A stretch of DNA of 5,752 nt from Rhodospirillales bacterium (lineage in GTDB: Bacteria > Pseudomonadota > Alphaproteobacteria > UBA828). Shown here piece after piece: positions 5,336 through 5,752 of the stretch. The position numbers and the translations under genes are program-made. Each line of letters begins with the position of its first letter. Position 1 is the stretch's first letter. The stretch is from positions 1 through 5,752 of the forward strand of contig JAPOPO010000295.1 in NCBI GenBank assembly GCA_026712885.1. The letters are read 5' to 3'. Under the pieces are notes generated by a model, which saw only the letters and a program-made list of their open reading frames with translations, was not told the origin of the DNA and did no database searches.

Positions 5336-5752
5336 ATGCGGAAATTGACGTTGCTGGCAGGCGCGGCCGCGCTTGCCCTATCGTTTGGCGTCGCCACGCC
5401 GAGCCAGGCTGCTGACGACGATATCGTCATCGGCTTCGCCATCGCGCTCAGCGGCTGGATGAACCAGTACGACGGCCCGCCGTCGCGGTCGGCGAAGATG
5501 GCGATCAACGATATCAACGAAGCCGGCGGCGTGCTCGGCGGCCGCAACTTCAGCTTCACCCAGTCCGACACCAAGTCGGAGGCGGCTGAGGGCGCGCGGG
5601 CCGGACAGGAAGTGATCGCCGACGGCGCCAACTTCATGATCGTCTCGTGCGACTACGACATGGGCGCGGCTGCTGCGACGGTCGCGAACAGCAACGAGAT
5701 GGTGGTCATCTCGCTCTGCGCCTCCGACGCCAAGATGGGCGTGCAGGGCATC
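5336..5752 (+). CDS. Periplasmic substrate-binding protein of a branched-chain amino acid-type ABC transporter (LivJ/Peripla_BP_6), partial
   Basis: The first 139 codons of an extracytoplasmic solute receptor; family members run to about 380-420 residues, so roughly two thirds is missing. A clear Sec signal peptide is present: MRK, a hydrophobic stretch (about 4-20), then TPSQA with likely cleavage after A25, leaving a mature start of ADDDIVIG. There is no lipobox cysteine. The mature part shows the Peripla_BP_6 pattern: first strand IVIGFAIALSGW, helix SAKMAINDINEAGGVLGGR (52-70), acidic-polar second strand (TQSDTKSE), helix AAEGARAGQEVIADG, then a strand MIVSCDYD. Such receptors deliver amino acids, urea, amides or aromatic acids to a LivHMGF-type permease whose genes are probably downstream. 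C105 and C128 lie at the ends of adjacent predicted strands and could pair in the periplasm. The ligand is not determinable from this fragment. Confidence 0.9.
   Translation, partial: MRKLTLLAGAAALALSFGVATPSQAADDDIVIGFAIALSGWMNQYDGPPSRSAKMAINDINEAGGVLGGRNFSFTQSDTKSEAAEGARAGQEVIADGANFMIVSCDYDMGAAAATVANSNEMVVISLCASDAKMGVQGI

Noticed and set aside
5251..5637. 128-codon minus-strand open frame opposite the binding-protein start
   Set aside because: It is antisense to a gene with a clear signal peptide and strong ribosome binding site, and its own translation shows no domain.
1..5752. A novel defence, mobile or biosynthetic system in the window
   Set aside because: All seven genes fall in known families, arranged as a short housekeeping run and loosely linked genes. 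There are no repeats, integrase, attachment-site duplications or sharp composition change that would mark an island.

Overview
The window is ordinary chromosomal DNA from a very GC-rich bacterium. The protein families, the strong third-position GC bias and a DUF1127 small protein all point to an alphaproteobacterium, possibly of the Rhodospirillales type. That placement is inference; no rRNA or other marker is present. I found seven protein-coding genes, two of them cut by the window edges. I found no tRNA, rRNA, CRISPR array, transposase or phage gene.

Left half (1-2720), all on the minus strand and read right to left: an alpha/beta hydrolase of the haloacetate/fluoroacetate dehalogenase type (1833-2720), then dapF (938-1759, diaminopimelate epimerase), then the N-terminal three quarters of mtaB (941 down to 1, tRNA t6A methylthiotransferase). 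dapF and mtaB overlap by 4 bases (ATGA), so they are probably translationally coupled. dapF lacks a Shine-Dalgarno sequence and has a TATAAC box seven bases before its ATG, which suggests a leaderless transcript starting inside the run.

Centre (2721-2904): a 184-base divergent intergenic region that separates the leftward and rightward genes and should hold both promoters.

Right half, all on the plus strand: a 61-residue DUF1127 protein (2905-3090) followed by a very strong UUCG-capped hairpin; a GT4-family glycosyltransferase (3216-4349), probably for cell-surface glycans; an NADP-type short-chain dehydrogenase/reductase (4437-5198); and the start of a secreted periplasmic binding protein of the branched-chain amino acid (LivJ/Peripla_BP_6) type (5336 to the window end). 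The binding protein has its own 137-base leader with a hairpin and a strong ribosome binding site, and probably opens an ABC-transporter operon beyond the window.

The genes do not form one evident pathway: lysine/peptidoglycan precursor synthesis, tRNA modification, dehalogenation, glycan synthesis, a reductase and solute uptake sit side by side. I see no convincing novel multi-gene system. The points most worth checking are the near-complete fluoroacetate-dehalogenase active site, the apparent leaderless dapF start, and the altered active-site motifs of the dehydrogenase.
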